Below the pieces are notes generated by a model that searched no databases, had not been told where the DNA came from, and worked only from the letters and a program-made list of their open reading frames with translations. Shown one piece after another: positions 50,968 to 58,809 of a DNA stretch of 64,000 nucleotides (the first letter of the stretch is position 1; every line of letters begins with the position of its first letter). Made by a program: the position numbers and the translations under genes. The stretch is from Streptomyces sp. NBC_00670. Lineage in GTDB: Bacteria > Actinomycetota > Actinomycetes > Streptomycetales > Streptomycetaceae. Location: positions 6,759,001-6,823,000 of the forward strand of contig NZ_CP109017.1 of NCBI RefSeq assembly GCF_036226765.1, read 5' to 3'.

Positions 50968-51789
50968 ATGACCGTGCCCGACCCGTCCCCGGCCGCACCG
51001 GCGGGCCGCGTGGCCGTCGTCACCGGTTCGGACTCGGGGATCGGCCGCGCCACCGCCGTACGCCTCGCCGAGGCGGGACTCGACGTCGGCATCACCTGGC
51101 ACACCGACGAGGAGGGCGCCGAGCGCACCGCCGAGGAGGTCCGCGCGCATGGCCGCCGTGCCGAGGTGGCCCGGCTCGACCTGACCCGGCTGCCGGACGC
51201 CGCCGGGGTCGTCGACGATCTCGCCGAGCGGCTGGGCCGCATCGACGTGCTGGTCAACAACTCCGGCACCGGCACCGCCACCCCCTTCCTCGACCTCGCA
51301 CTCGACGACATCCGCGAGGTCCTCGAGGTGGATCTGCTCGGCCCGTTCCTGTGCGGGCAGCGGGCCGCCCGGCGGATGATCGCGCAGGGCGACGGCGGCC
51401 GGATCGTCAACGTCACCTCCGTGCACGAGCACGCGCCCCGCGTGGGCGCCGCGCCGTACTGCGCCGCCAAGGGCGGCCTCGGCCTGCTCACCCAGGTCAT
51501 GGCGCTGGAACTGGCCGAGCACGGCATCACCGTCAACGCGGTGGCGCCCGGCGAGATCGCCACCCCCATGACCGGGCAGGAGGACACCGACCCGACCACC
51601 GAGCGACGGCCCGGCATCCCGCTCGGCCGGCCCGGCGACGCCCGCGAGATCGCCGCCGTGATCGCCTTCCTCGCGAGCCCCGACGCCTCCTACGTCACCG
51701 GTTCCTCCTGGGCGGCCGACGGTGGGATGCTGCGGATGGGTCCGATGGCCGGCTCGCATCTGACCGGCGACGACTGGCGCCGGCCCTGA
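50968..51789 (+). CDS. classical SDR oxidoreductase
   Basis: A 273-residue classical SDR. Motifs: TGSDSGIGRATAVRLAEAG, NNSGTGTATPF, VTSVHEHAPRVGAAPYCAAKGG (Ser-Tyr-Lys triad) and the C-terminal SYVTGSSWAADGGM. Resembles glucose-1-dehydrogenase-like enzymes. ATG 50968 follows GAGGAGG; 21 upstream residues rejected. The next gene (topoisomerase) starts 17 bp after its stop and lacks its own ribosome binding site, so the two are probably translationally linked. Confidence 0.9.
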   Translation: MTVPDPSPAAPAGRVAVVTGSDSGIGRATAVRLAEAGLDVGITWHTDEEGAERTAEEVRAHGRRAEVARLDLTRLPDAAGVVDDLAERLGRIDVLVNNSGTGTATPFLDLALDDIREVLEVDLLGPFLCGQRAARRMIAQGDGGRIVNVTSVHEHAPRVGAAPYCAAKGGLGLLTQVMALELAEHGITVNAVAPGEIATPMTGQEDTDPTTERRPGIPLGRPGDAREIAAVIAFLASPDASYVTGSSWAADGGMLRMGPMAGSHLTGDDWRRP

Positions 51790-51806
51790 GCCCCGCGCGC
51801 ACCACC

Positions 51807-52823
51807 GTGAGACTGCGCACCAGCTCCTGCGACGGCCCCGGCTACCGCCGCGTCCGCTCCGGCCGCGGCTTCCGCTACCTCGACCCGCACGGCGAACCCC
51901 TGACCGATGCCGACGCCCTCGCCCGCATCCGCGCCCTGGTCATCCCGCCGGCCTGGCGCGAGGTGTGGATCTGCCCGTGGCCCAACGGCCACCTCCAGGC
52001 GGTCGGCACCGACGACGCCGGGCGCCGCCAGTACCTCTACCACGAGGAGTTCCGGGCCCGGCAGGACGAGGCCAAGCACGCACACGTGCGCGAGGTCGCC
52101 CGCGCGCTGCCCGACCTGCGCGCCCGCGTCCGCGCCGACCTCGACGACCGCGGACTGACCCGCCCCCGGGTCACCGCCTGCGCCGTCCGCCTGCTCGACC
52201 TCGGCTTCTTCCGCATCGGCAGCGACAGCCACACCCGGGAGAACCACACCTACGGCCTCACCACCATGCTCCGCGAGCACGTCACCTGCGGCCGCGGGGA
52301 GATCGCCTTCAACTTCCCCGCCAAGTCCGGGGTGCGGATGGTGCGGGCACTGGTCGACGAGGACGCCGAGAAGGTCGTACGGGCGCTGCTGCGCCGGCCG
52401 CGCGGCGGGGACCGGCTGCTGGCGTACTACGAGGGCCGGGCCTGGCACGAGCTGCACGGCTCCGACCTGAACGAGGCGTTGCGGCGGCTGTCCGGCACCG
52501 ACATCACCGCCAAGGACTTCCGCACCTGGCACGCGACCGTCCTGGCCGCCGTCGCCGTCTCCGTGACCGCCGAGGCGGGGCGCGACTCCAAGGCGGCCCG
52601 CAAGCGGCAGACGACCCGGGCGGTGAAGGAGGTCAGCCGCTACCTCGGCAACACCCCGGCCGTGTGCCGGTCCTCCTACATCGACCCACGGGTCTTCGAG
52701 GCGTTCGAACAGGGGCACACCATCGCGCCCGCGCTCAGCCGGCTGGGCGAGCACGGCGACTTCGGGCGGCCCGCCACGCAGGGGGCGGTGGAGGCGGCCG
52801 TGCTGGAACTGCTCGACGGCTGA
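51807..52823 (+). CDS. DNA topoisomerase IB (poxvirus-like)
   Basis: A 338-residue type IB topoisomerase that relaxes supercoils by making a 3'-phosphotyrosyl nick. The N-terminal domain (RSGRGFRYLDPHGEPLTD, ALVIPPAWREVWICPWPNGHLQA) and catalytic domain (LLDLGFFRIGSDSHTRENHTYGLTT, FNFPAKSG, TAKDFRTWHATVLAA) are typical. The nucleophile is Tyr291 in CRSSYIDPRVFEAF. Start GTG 51807 is where homologues begin, but it has no Shine-Dalgarno. Function is in DNA topology, possibly repair. Confidence 0.93.
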   Translation: MRLRTSSCDGPGYRRVRSGRGFRYLDPHGEPLTDADALARIRALVIPPAWREVWICPWPNGHLQAVGTDDAGRRQYLYHEEFRARQDEAKHAHVREVARALPDLRARVRADLDDRGLTRPRVTACAVRLLDLGFFRIGSDSHTRENHTYGLTTMLREHVTCGRGEIAFNFPAKSGVRMVRALVDEDAEKVVRALLRRPRGGDRLLAYYEGRAWHELHGSDLNEALRRLSGTDITAKDFRTWHATVLAAVAVSVTAEAGRDSKAARKRQTTRAVKEVSRYLGNTPAVCRSSYIDPRVFEAFEQGHTIAPALSRLGEHGDFGRPATQGAVEAAVLELLDG

Positions 52824-52844
52824 ACAGTCACTACCCTCGAAGAC

Positions 52845-53087
52845 ATGACCGAAAGCGCGAGCCCCTACATCTCCTGGCCGCGGATCCTGGTGCTCGGAGT
52901 CCAGCCGGGTACGCCGCCGTTCCGGATCGTGGAGATCGACGGAGAGGTCGTCGGCGAGGCAACGGCCCTCACCGACGTCCTCATGGTCGCCGCGGCAGCG
53001 GGCATCCGGGTCCACGATCTCGACGACCCGGACGTGGTGCGGTGGGTCGGCGGCGACAAGTTCACGTGGACGGTGCGGGGGCGCTAG
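52845..53087 (+). CDS. small hypothetical protein
   Basis: An 80-residue protein with a regular alternation of hydrophobic and charged residues suggesting a small alpha/beta fold (ILVLGVQPGTPPFRIVEIDGEVVGEATALTDVLMVAAAAGIRVHDLDDPDVVRWVGGDKF). No Cys, signal or membrane helix. No ribosome binding site: TACCCT lies 7 nt before ATG, pointing to a leaderless mRNA. Family not recognised. Its stop codon overlaps that of the opposing VanZ-like gene. Confidence 0.7.
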   Translation: MTESASPYISWPRILVLGVQPGTPPFRIVEIDGEVVGEATALTDVLMVAAAAGIRVHDLDDPDVVRWVGGDKFTWTVRGR

Positions 53088-53662
53088 CCGCGGGCCGGCC
53101 GGGGGCGGGGGCGGGGTTTGCGGGCGTGGACCGCGCGGCCCAGGCGGCGGCCGAGGAGCAGGTGGCCCAGGAGTGCGCCGGTGGTGTTCAGGATGACGTC
53201 GTCGATGTCGAAGGCCCGGCCGGTGATCAGTGCGCCCTGTACGAGTTCCACGGCCAGCATGACGAGTGCGGTCACCAGGCAGACGCGGAGGAGGCCGCGG
53301 GTGCCGGGGGAGAGGACGGGGAGCAGGATCCCGAACGGTACGCCCAGGAGGACGTTGCCGCCGATCTGCTTCACGGCGTCCCGCAGGCCGGGTTGCTCGA
53401 CGTAGGCGCGCAGCGAGCGGCCGGGGTGGAGGTTGCTGTGCGTCAGGGGGACGGAGGCGGGGGAGGGTTCGAGGGTCAGGCGGGCGAGGACGGCGGCGAA
53501 GGCGACCATCGCGGTGAAGGCGAGGAGCATCGCGAGGAGGCGGAGGGGGAGGGGCAGGGGGCGGGGCCCCGGGGGTGTGGGGTTCCGGGGGGCGGGGGGT
53601 GGCTTCTTCGTGGTACGCCGGGTGCGGGTGGCGTGTCGTAGACGCTCGGCCATGGTGGTCAT
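53084..53662 (-). CDS. VanZ family membrane protein
   Basis: A 192-residue VanZ-like protein. After an Arg/Pro-rich cytoplasmic tail it has four hydrophobic helices (LLAMLLAFTAMVAFAAVLARL; IGGNVLLGVPFGILLPVL; LLRVCLVTALVMLAVELVQG; and the DIDDVILNTTGALLGHLLLGR helix that carries the family's DxxDv-N-G signature). The C-terminus is again very basic. VanZ relatives affect teicoplanin susceptibility, but most have unknown roles. ATG 53662 or 53653 are both possible. It ends within the CTAG that also ends the opposite gene. Confidence 0.85.
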   Translation of the reverse strand: MTTMAERLRHATRTRRTTKKPPPAPRNPTPPGPRPLPLPLRLLAMLLAFTAMVAFAAVLARLTLEPSPASVPLTHSNLHPGRSLRAYVEQPGLRDAVKQIGGNVLLGVPFGILLPVLSPGTRGLLRVCLVTALVMLAVELVQGALITGRAFDIDDVILNTTGALLGHLLLGRRLGRAVHARKPRPRPRPARG

Positions 53663-53752
53663 TCCGTCCGGTCCCCTCTGCGCAGCCAACTGCCCCGTGT
53701 CTCAGGGCGGTTACCCGGGGTCGGGGCGCTGATGCGGGGGCAGGAGCCGCGG

Positions 53753-54063
53753 TTTTTCCGCCCCCGCCGCCCCTACCCTCCCCCAAGCTCTCGGCTGCGC
53801 TCGAGCAGGGGGGACCCCCATCGTCCCTTCAAGGGGCTCCGCCCCTTGGACCCCGGAGAGCTCGGGTGGGTGGGGTTTCGTCGGGGAGTGCGGGTGGGTG
53901 GGGACTTCTCGCGCAGTTCCCCGCGCCCCGTACGGGGCGCGGGGAACTGCGCGACCCGCCACGACGCGGCCGTACCCGCCGGCGAACCGAACCCCCCGAG
54001 CTCTCCCGCGCCGGGGTGCAAGGGGCGGAGCCCCTGGTGGGGACGGGGCGCCGGTGGAACCCC
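53753..54063. repeat. nested palindromic intergenic element (copy C)
   Basis: The left part repeats the CCGCCCCCGCCGCCCCTACCC arm of copies A and B. The centre is a perfect 44-bp palindrome (53910-53953) made of the GCGCAGTTCCCCGCGCCCCG stem closing on GTAC. It is flanked by CCCCGGAGAGCTCGGG and CCCGAGCTCTCCCGCGCCGGGG, then AAGGGGCGGAGCCCCT. It occupies most of the 508-bp gap 53663-54170 between divergent genes, so it is not simply a terminator; the remaining ~110 bp before the antiporter operon would hold that promoter. Confidence 0.85.
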
Positions 54064-54170
54064 GCGGGTTCCACCGGCGCGTGCTGCCGCACGCGTCACG
54101 TCCGTGGTGTTTGGATGGCGCCGCGAGTGGAACTGGGCGTCACGGGCCCGGCCGTGGACGGAGGTGTCGC

Positions 54171-54356
54171 ATGGGATCCCGACCCGCGCTCCGCGCCGCC
54201 CTCGGCGAGGTCGCCGCCTGGTGGGCGGCCCTCTTCGTGCTGTGGCTCATGCTCATCAGCACCATCGCCCCCCTCGAACTGACCGTCGGCGCCGCCGTCT
54301 CCCTCCTCGGCGCCGTCACCGCCCACGGCGCCCGACGGGCGGTGCACGACGGGTGA
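54171..54356 (+). CDS. mnhE: short MnhE/MbhA-like antiporter subunit
   Basis: A 61-residue protein with two hydrophobic helices (VAAWWAALFVLWLMLI and LTVGAAVSLLGAVTA) and the APLELTVGAA pattern of MrpE/MnhE, but far shorter than the usual ~160 residues, lacking the C-terminal domain. GGAGGTG precedes ATG 54171. First gene of a six-gene operon in which every junction overlaps. Assignment rests on pattern and context. Confidence 0.7.
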   Translation: MGSRPALRAALGEVAAWWAALFVLWLMLISTIAPLELTVGAAVSLLGAVTAHGARRAVHDG

Positions 54357-54838
54357 ACGGCTGGACCACCACCGCCACCGTCGCCCTGGCCGGCGGAGTC
54401 GGCGCCACCCTCTGGGGCGTCGTCACCGGCCCCCTGCGCCGCCGGGTCGTCGCACAGAACCTGTCCAGCGCCCTCGCCGCCCCCGCCCTCCTGCTGCTCG
54501 CCCAGGGCTACGACCGCCCCGCCTACGTCGACCTCGCCCTCGTCCTCGCCCTGCTCGGCCCCGTCGGCACCCTCGTCTTCGCCCGCCTCCTCGCCGACGA
54601 ACTCGCCGAGGACCCACCGGGCGCCCGCAACCTCACGCTCGCCGTCGCCGCGTACGGCGCCGTGGTCGTCGTCGTGCTGTGCGTGGTCGCCGGGCCCGGC
54701 AGGGCCATGGTCAAACTGCTGATCGTCGGCGCGCTGCTGATCGCCGGCAACCTCATCGCCTCCCGAGCCCTGTCCGGAGGCTTCGGCACCGGAGAAGAGA
54801 CCGCCCGAGACGAACGGGAGAGCAACGGCCGTGGATGA
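54353..54838 (+). CDS. MnhF-like antiporter subunit with MnhG-like C-terminus
   Basis: A 161-residue membrane protein. The middle (RRRVVAQNLSSALAAPALLLLAQG, YVDLALVLALLGPVGTLVFARLL) fits MnhF, and the C-terminal helix VKLLIVGALLIAGNLIASRAL resembles the end of MnhG. It may therefore combine the two small subunits F and G. Start GTG 54353 overlaps the upstream stop (GTGA); its stop overlaps the next gene by 8 bp. Ends in an acidic tail. Confidence 0.75.
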   Translation: MNGWTTTATVALAGGVGATLWGVVTGPLRRRVVAQNLSSALAAPALLLLAQGYDRPAYVDLALVLALLGPVGTLVFARLLADELAEDPPGARNLTLAVAAYGAVVVVVLCVVAGPGRAMVKLLIVGALLIAGNLIASRALSGGFGTGEETARDERESNGRG

Positions 54839-55106
54839 TCCGCTCGTCGTCGTCACCCTGCTGCTGGTCGCCGCCGCGGCCACCGCCGCCGTCGCCGTCC
54901 GCGACCCCGTCCGGCAGGCGCTGGTCCTCTCCCTCCTCGGCCTCTGCCTCGCCGTCCTGTTCACCGTCCTGCAGGCCCCCGACGTCGGACTCTCCCAGCT
55001 CGCCGTCGGCTCCGCCCTCACGCCGCTGCTGCTGATGCTGGCCGTGCGCAAGGTCAGACGCCGGCCCAGGAGGGCCGGGACCGGGGAGCGGGAGAAGGCC
55101 CGGTGA
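54831..55106 (+). CDS. DUF4040/MbhD-like antiporter subunit
   Basis: A 91-residue membrane protein with three helices: VVVTLLLVAAAATAAVAV, ALVLSLLGLCLAVLFTVL and LAVGSALTPLLLMLAV. The motif APDVGLSQLAVGSALTPLLL is typical of MbhD/DUF4040, the segment that in full-length MrpA lies near the C-terminus. Start GTG 54831 (MDDPLVVV) lies inside the previous gene; a basic tail follows the last helix. It overlaps the next gene by 4 bp. Confidence 0.82.
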   Translation: MDDPLVVVTLLLVAAAATAAVAVRDPVRQALVLSLLGLCLAVLFTVLQAPDVGLSQLAVGSALTPLLLMLAVRKVRRRPRRAGTGEREKAR

Positions 55107-55849
55107 CCCGTCGCGCCCGGCTGCTCGTCCTCGCCGTCGGCGGCGCCGGCCTCACCGCCCTGCTGATCGCCGCCTGCCTCGACCTCCCCGACTTCGGCCG
55201 CGCCGCACACCCGTACGGCACGCGCGCGGTGAGCGCCGCGCTTGCCCGGCACACCGCCAACACCGTCGCCGCCGTCAACTTCGACCAGCGCGCCTTCGAC
55301 ACCCTCGGCGAGATGACCATCCTGTTCGCCTCCGTCCTCGGCACCGTCGTCCTGCTGCGGCAGAGCCGCGACGAGGAGCGCGCCGCACCGGAGTCCGCGC
55401 GGGTCGCCGCCCCCGTACGCAGGTACGCGCTGCTCCTGCTGCCCGTCGCCGTCGTCACCGGCCTGTACATCGTGGCCCACGGCCAGCTCAGCCCCGGAGG
55501 CGGCTTCCAGGGCGGGGTGGTCGCCGCGACCGCGATCCACCTGCTCTACCTCGGCGCCGACTACCGCTCCCTGGAACGCGTCCGCCCGGTCGGCGTCTTC
55601 GAGCTCGGTGACGCCCTCGCCACCTGCTCCTACCTGGTCCTCGGCCTGGCGAGCGTGCTCGCCGGGACCGCGTTCCTCGCCAACGCCCTGCTGCCGTACG
55701 GCACGTTCAACACCCTGGCCTCCGGCGGTTCCGTGCCCCTGCTGAACGCGTTCATCGGCATGGAGGTCGCCTGCGCCGTCGTCGTCCTGCTGGCCCTCTT
55801 CCTGGACCAGGCCGTCGAGATCGAGGAGGAGGGGAACAGGAACGGATGA
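55103..55849 (+). CDS. mnhB: MbhE-MnhB fusion antiporter subunit
   Basis: A 248-residue protein. Residues ~50-85 (TVAAVNFDQRAFDTLGEMTILFASVLGTVVLLR) match the MbhE segment that in other systems ends MrpA, and residues ~105-240 are a full MnhB subunit with HGQLSPGGGFQGGVVAA. About seven helices. Start GTG 55103 overlaps the upstream stop. It joins the MrpA C-terminal piece to MrpB in one chain. Confidence 0.88.
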   Translation: MTRRARLLVLAVGGAGLTALLIAACLDLPDFGRAAHPYGTRAVSAALARHTANTVAAVNFDQRAFDTLGEMTILFASVLGTVVLLRQSRDEERAAPESARVAAPVRRYALLLLPVAVVTGLYIVAHGQLSPGGGFQGGVVAATAIHLLYLGADYRSLERVRPVGVFELGDALATCSYLVLGLASVLAGTAFLANALLPYGTFNTLASGGSVPLLNAFIGMEVACAVVVLLALFLDQAVEIEEEGNRNG

Positions 55850-56193
55850 CCTTCTTTCCGTACCTCGTCGCCGCGTACATCTTCCTGGTCGGCTGCTACG
55901 GGCTCGCCACCAGCCGCAATCTGATCCACGCCGTGGGCTGTCTGTCCGTGTGCCAGGCCGCCACCTACGTGCTGCTGCTCACCGTCGGCTACCGCGACGG
56001 CGGCACCGCCCCCGTCTTCTCCGACATCCGGCCCGGCTCCCGGCCCGTCGTCGATCCGGTGGTGCAGGCGCTCACCCTCACCGACGTCGTCGTCGGGGCC
56101 ACCGTCACCGCGTTGCTGCTCGCCCTGGTCATCCAGGTCGTCAAGCGCCACGGCACCGCCGACCCGGACGAACTGCGGGAGCTGCGCGGCTGA
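55846..56193 (+). CDS. mnhC: MnhC (NuoK-like) antiporter subunit
   Basis: A 115-residue protein with three helices (LVAAYIFLVGCYGLATSRNLI; SVCQAATYVLLLTVGY; VVVGATVTALLLALVIQVVK) of the NuoK/MrpC family. The conserved PVVDPVVQALTLTDVVVGATVTA segment is intact. ATG 55846 overlaps mnhB by 4 bp and its stop overlaps the mnhD start by 1 bp (TGATG). Confidence 0.9.
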   Translation: MTFFPYLVAAYIFLVGCYGLATSRNLIHAVGCLSVCQAATYVLLLTVGYRDGGTAPVFSDIRPGSRPVVDPVVQALTLTDVVVGATVTALLLALVIQVVKRHGTADPDELRELRG

Positions 56194-57965
56194 TGAACCA
56201 CCTGCTGCCCCTGCTGGTCGCGCTCCCGCTGCTCGGCGCCGGACTGCTCGCCGCCACCGGCCGGCTGCTGCCCCGGATCGCCGCGGAGACGGCCGGCGTC
56301 GTCGTCTCGGCCGGCACCGCCGTCCTCGCGCTCGTACTGCTCCTCAACTCCTCGCCCCCGCTGGTCGAATGGGTCGGCGGTTGGCCGCCCAAGGCTTCGA
56401 AGGGCGGGGAGAGCGTCGGCATCGTCCTCGTCGGCGACGGCGTCGGGCTCGGCATGGCCGCGCTCGTCTCCGTCCTCACGGTGGCCGCCCTCGCCTACTC
56501 CTGGCACTACTTCGACGAGGCGCCCGAGGGCCAGGCCGGCACCTTCCCCGCGCTGGTCCTGCTTTTCCAGGGCGGCATGTGCGGCTTCGCGATCGCCGGG
56601 GACCTGTTCAACGCCTTCGTCTTCTTCGAGCTGATGAGCGTCGTCGCCTACGCGCTCACCGGCCACCGGGTCGAGGAGGCCCGGGCCGTCCAGGGCGCGC
56701 TGACCTTCGGCGTCGTCAACTCCCTGGGCGCGTACGCGATGCTCATGGGCATCGGACTGCTCTACGCCCGCACCGGCGAACTCTCGCTGACGGCGATCGG
56801 CCGGGGACTGGACGCGCACGGCGGGCCCGACGCGCTCACCCTCGCCGCGTTCGTCCTCGTCCTGACCGGCCTGCTCGTCAAGGCCGCCGCCGTGCCCTTC
56901 CACTTCTGGCTGCCCGACGCGCACGCGGTGGCCCCGACCCCGGTGTGCATGCTGCTCTCCTGCGTCATGGTCGAACTCGGCGTCTACGGCGTGTGGCGGG
57001 TCTACGGCACGGTCTTCGCCGGGCCCGGCGGCATCCCGGCGGCGGGTCTCGAGCACGCGCTGCTCGCGCTCGGCGTGCTCACCGGCGTCGGCGGTGCCTT
57101 CATGTGCTGGTACCAGCGGCACATCAAACGGATGCTCGCCTACTCGACCGTCTCCCACGTCGGCCTGTTCCTCGTCGCCATCGGCGCCTACACCCCGGAG
57201 GGCGACGACGGGGCCGCGCTCTACATCCTCGGGCACGCCGGCGTGAAGGCCGCCCTGTTCGCCGTGGCCGGCATCCTGCTCGACCGGTACGGCAGCGTCG
57301 ACGAGAAGGAGCTGCACGGCAGGGCGCGCGAACTGCGGCTGCCCGCCGTGCTGTTCGCGGCCGGCGGGCTGGCCCTGGCCGGACTGCCGCCGTTCGGCAC
57401 CGCGTTCGGCAAGGCGGTCTCGGAGGAGGCGGCGGGCGGCCCGTTCACCGTGCTGTACGTCGCCGTCTCCGCCGTGACCGCCGGAGCCGTACTGCGGGTC
57501 GCCGCACGGGTGTTCCTCGGACTCGGTCCGGAACCCGAGGAGGCCGCGCAGGCGGAGACCAAGGGGACGGGGGAGGAGCCGGAGACGCACGGGCGGCTGG
57601 GCAGACTGCCCGACACGATGGTCGTGGTGCCCACCGTGCTGCTGGCGGCGGCCCTGGCGATGGGCGTCGTCCCGGGCTTCGCCGGAGTGGTCTCGCACGC
57701 GGTGAGCGAGGCGGGGTCCGGCGGGGCGGTCGTCACCACGACCCACTGGACCCCCGCCGGGGTGCTGTTCGGCCTGCTGTCCACGGCGCTGGCGGCCGGC
57801 CTCGCCGCCCTCGCCGTCACCCGCCCGCACCTCACCGCCCCGCACCCCTGGACCGACCCCGTACGGCGCCTGCGGTCCGGGCACCTGGGGGACTACGTGG
57901 CCTGGCTGGTGGCGGGGGCGGCGCTGGTGGGGGTGCTGGCGTGGCCGTCGGTGCTGGGCGGCTGA
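56193..57965 (+). CDS. mnhD: MnhD (NuoN/NuoM-like) antiporter subunit
   Basis: A 590-residue proton-channel subunit of the Mrp family, with 14 or so helices. The conserved Glu helix is FVFFELMSVVAYALTG, the broken helix and Lys motifs are LLVKAAAVPFHFWLPDAHAVAPTPVCMLLSCVMVELGVYG, and HIKRMLAYSTVSHVG follows. A Glu/Lys-rich loop (~residues 445-470) is an insertion. It is the only NuoL/M/N-type subunit in the operon, since no MrpA N-domain is encoded here. ATG 56193 overlaps mnhC. Confidence 0.92.
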   Translation: MNHLLPLLVALPLLGAGLLAATGRLLPRIAAETAGVVVSAGTAVLALVLLLNSSPPLVEWVGGWPPKASKGGESVGIVLVGDGVGLGMAALVSVLTVAALAYSWHYFDEAPEGQAGTFPALVLLFQGGMCGFAIAGDLFNAFVFFELMSVVAYALTGHRVEEARAVQGALTFGVVNSLGAYAMLMGIGLLYARTGELSLTAIGRGLDAHGGPDALTLAAFVLVLTGLLVKAAAVPFHFWLPDAHAVAPTPVCMLLSCVMVELGVYGVWRVYGTVFAGPGGIPAAGLEHALLALGVLTGVGGAFMCWYQRHIKRMLAYSTVSHVGLFLVAIGAYTPEGDDGAALYILGHAGVKAALFAVAGILLDRYGSVDEKELHGRARELRLPAVLFAAGGLALAGLPPFGTAFGKAVSEEAAGGPFTVLYVAVSAVTAGAVLRVAARVFLGLGPEPEEAAQAETKGTGEEPETHGRLGRLPDTMVVVPTVLLAAALAMGVVPGFAGVVSHAVSEAGSGGAVVTTTHWTPAGVLFGLLSTALAAGLAALAVTRPHLTAPHPWTDPVRRLRSGHLGDYVAWLVAGAALVGVLAWPSVLGG

Positions 57966-57986
57966 CCGGACCTCCGGAGGGCGCCG

Positions 57987-58676
57987 TTACGTGCCGTAGG
58001 TCACCTTGACGTCCTCGAAGCCCAGCGAGTGCAGCAGTCCGTCGAGCATGCCGGTGGTGTTCTCCTCGGCACGGCCGGTCAGTTCGCTCTCCTTCGCGGC
58101 CTCGCCGATGTGCTTGACCGCCAGCTTCTGCACCGCGCGCTCGCTGTTGGGGTTGTCCGAGAACAGATCACCGAGCCGGTCGAGCAGCCCCCGCTGCTTG
58201 GAGACGGCGTACGAACGGTCGGGGTCGAGCGACGGCTTGCCGAGGACCGCGTGCGGCAGCCGCAGCGTCGCGGAGGTGCGGTCGTCGTCGACCTTCACGT
58301 CCCCCTTGCCGAGGCGGCCGAGGTCGACATAGGCGTCGACGGTGCCGGCGCCCACGTACAGCGTGCGGGTGCCGCGGACCGCGTCCGGCAGGAACTTCGC
58401 GTCCTTCTCCAGGTCCACGACGACCTGGAAGTTGCCCGAGGCGGCGTCGTAACGGCTCAGGTCCTGGATGGACTTCAGCAGCGCGGGGCCGGAGCGGTCG
58501 TGGGTCTCCTCGCCGAACAGGTCCCGCAGCCCCGGCAGCACGGCCAGCCGCAGCCCGGCGAAGAGCACGGCGAGCACGGCGACCACGGCGATCAGCGCCC
58601 TGGCCCAGCCGGGCAGCCGGCGGGCGGGGGCCCGCGCGGGGGACCGTTCGGAGGTTTCCTTGCTGGACGTCGTCAT
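57987..58676 (-). CDS. DUF4230 domain protein
   Basis: A 229-residue membrane-anchored protein. A basic/Pro-rich N-terminus is followed by one helix (ARALIAVVAVLAVLFAGLRLAVL, residues ~25-47), then an extracytoplasmic DUF4230 domain (SGNFQVVVDLEKDAKFLPDAVRGTRTLYVGAGTVDAYVDL, later LGKPSLDPDRSYAVSKQRGLLDRL). The final residues FEDVKVTYGT match family ends. ATG 58676 follows GGGAGGA. Role unknown in the family. Convergent with the antiporter operon. Confidence 0.88.
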   Translation of the reverse strand: MTTSSKETSERSPARAPARRLPGWARALIAVVAVLAVLFAGLRLAVLPGLRDLFGEETHDRSGPALLKSIQDLSRYDAASGNFQVVVDLEKDAKFLPDAVRGTRTLYVGAGTVDAYVDLGRLGKGDVKVDDDRTSATLRLPHAVLGKPSLDPDRSYAVSKQRGLLDRLGDLFSDNPNSERAVQKLAVKHIGEAAKESELTGRAEENTTGMLDGLLHSLGFEDVKVTYGT

Positions 58677-58809
58677 GTCGACTGTCCTCCCTTCTCCTGC
58701 CGGATGCCCGCCAAATCCCGTGGCACAACGCCCGGTTGAAGGTCATCGGGAGGAGGAGCCCGCGGCCTGGCGGCACGGGGGAGGAACCGCAGCGCCTGGC
58801 GCCCCGGCG

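Noticed and set aside
53732..54356. Several overlapping open frames in the 53.7-54.1 kb gap
   Set aside because: They read through the nested palindromic element, are present on both strands with mirrored content, and have no start signals.
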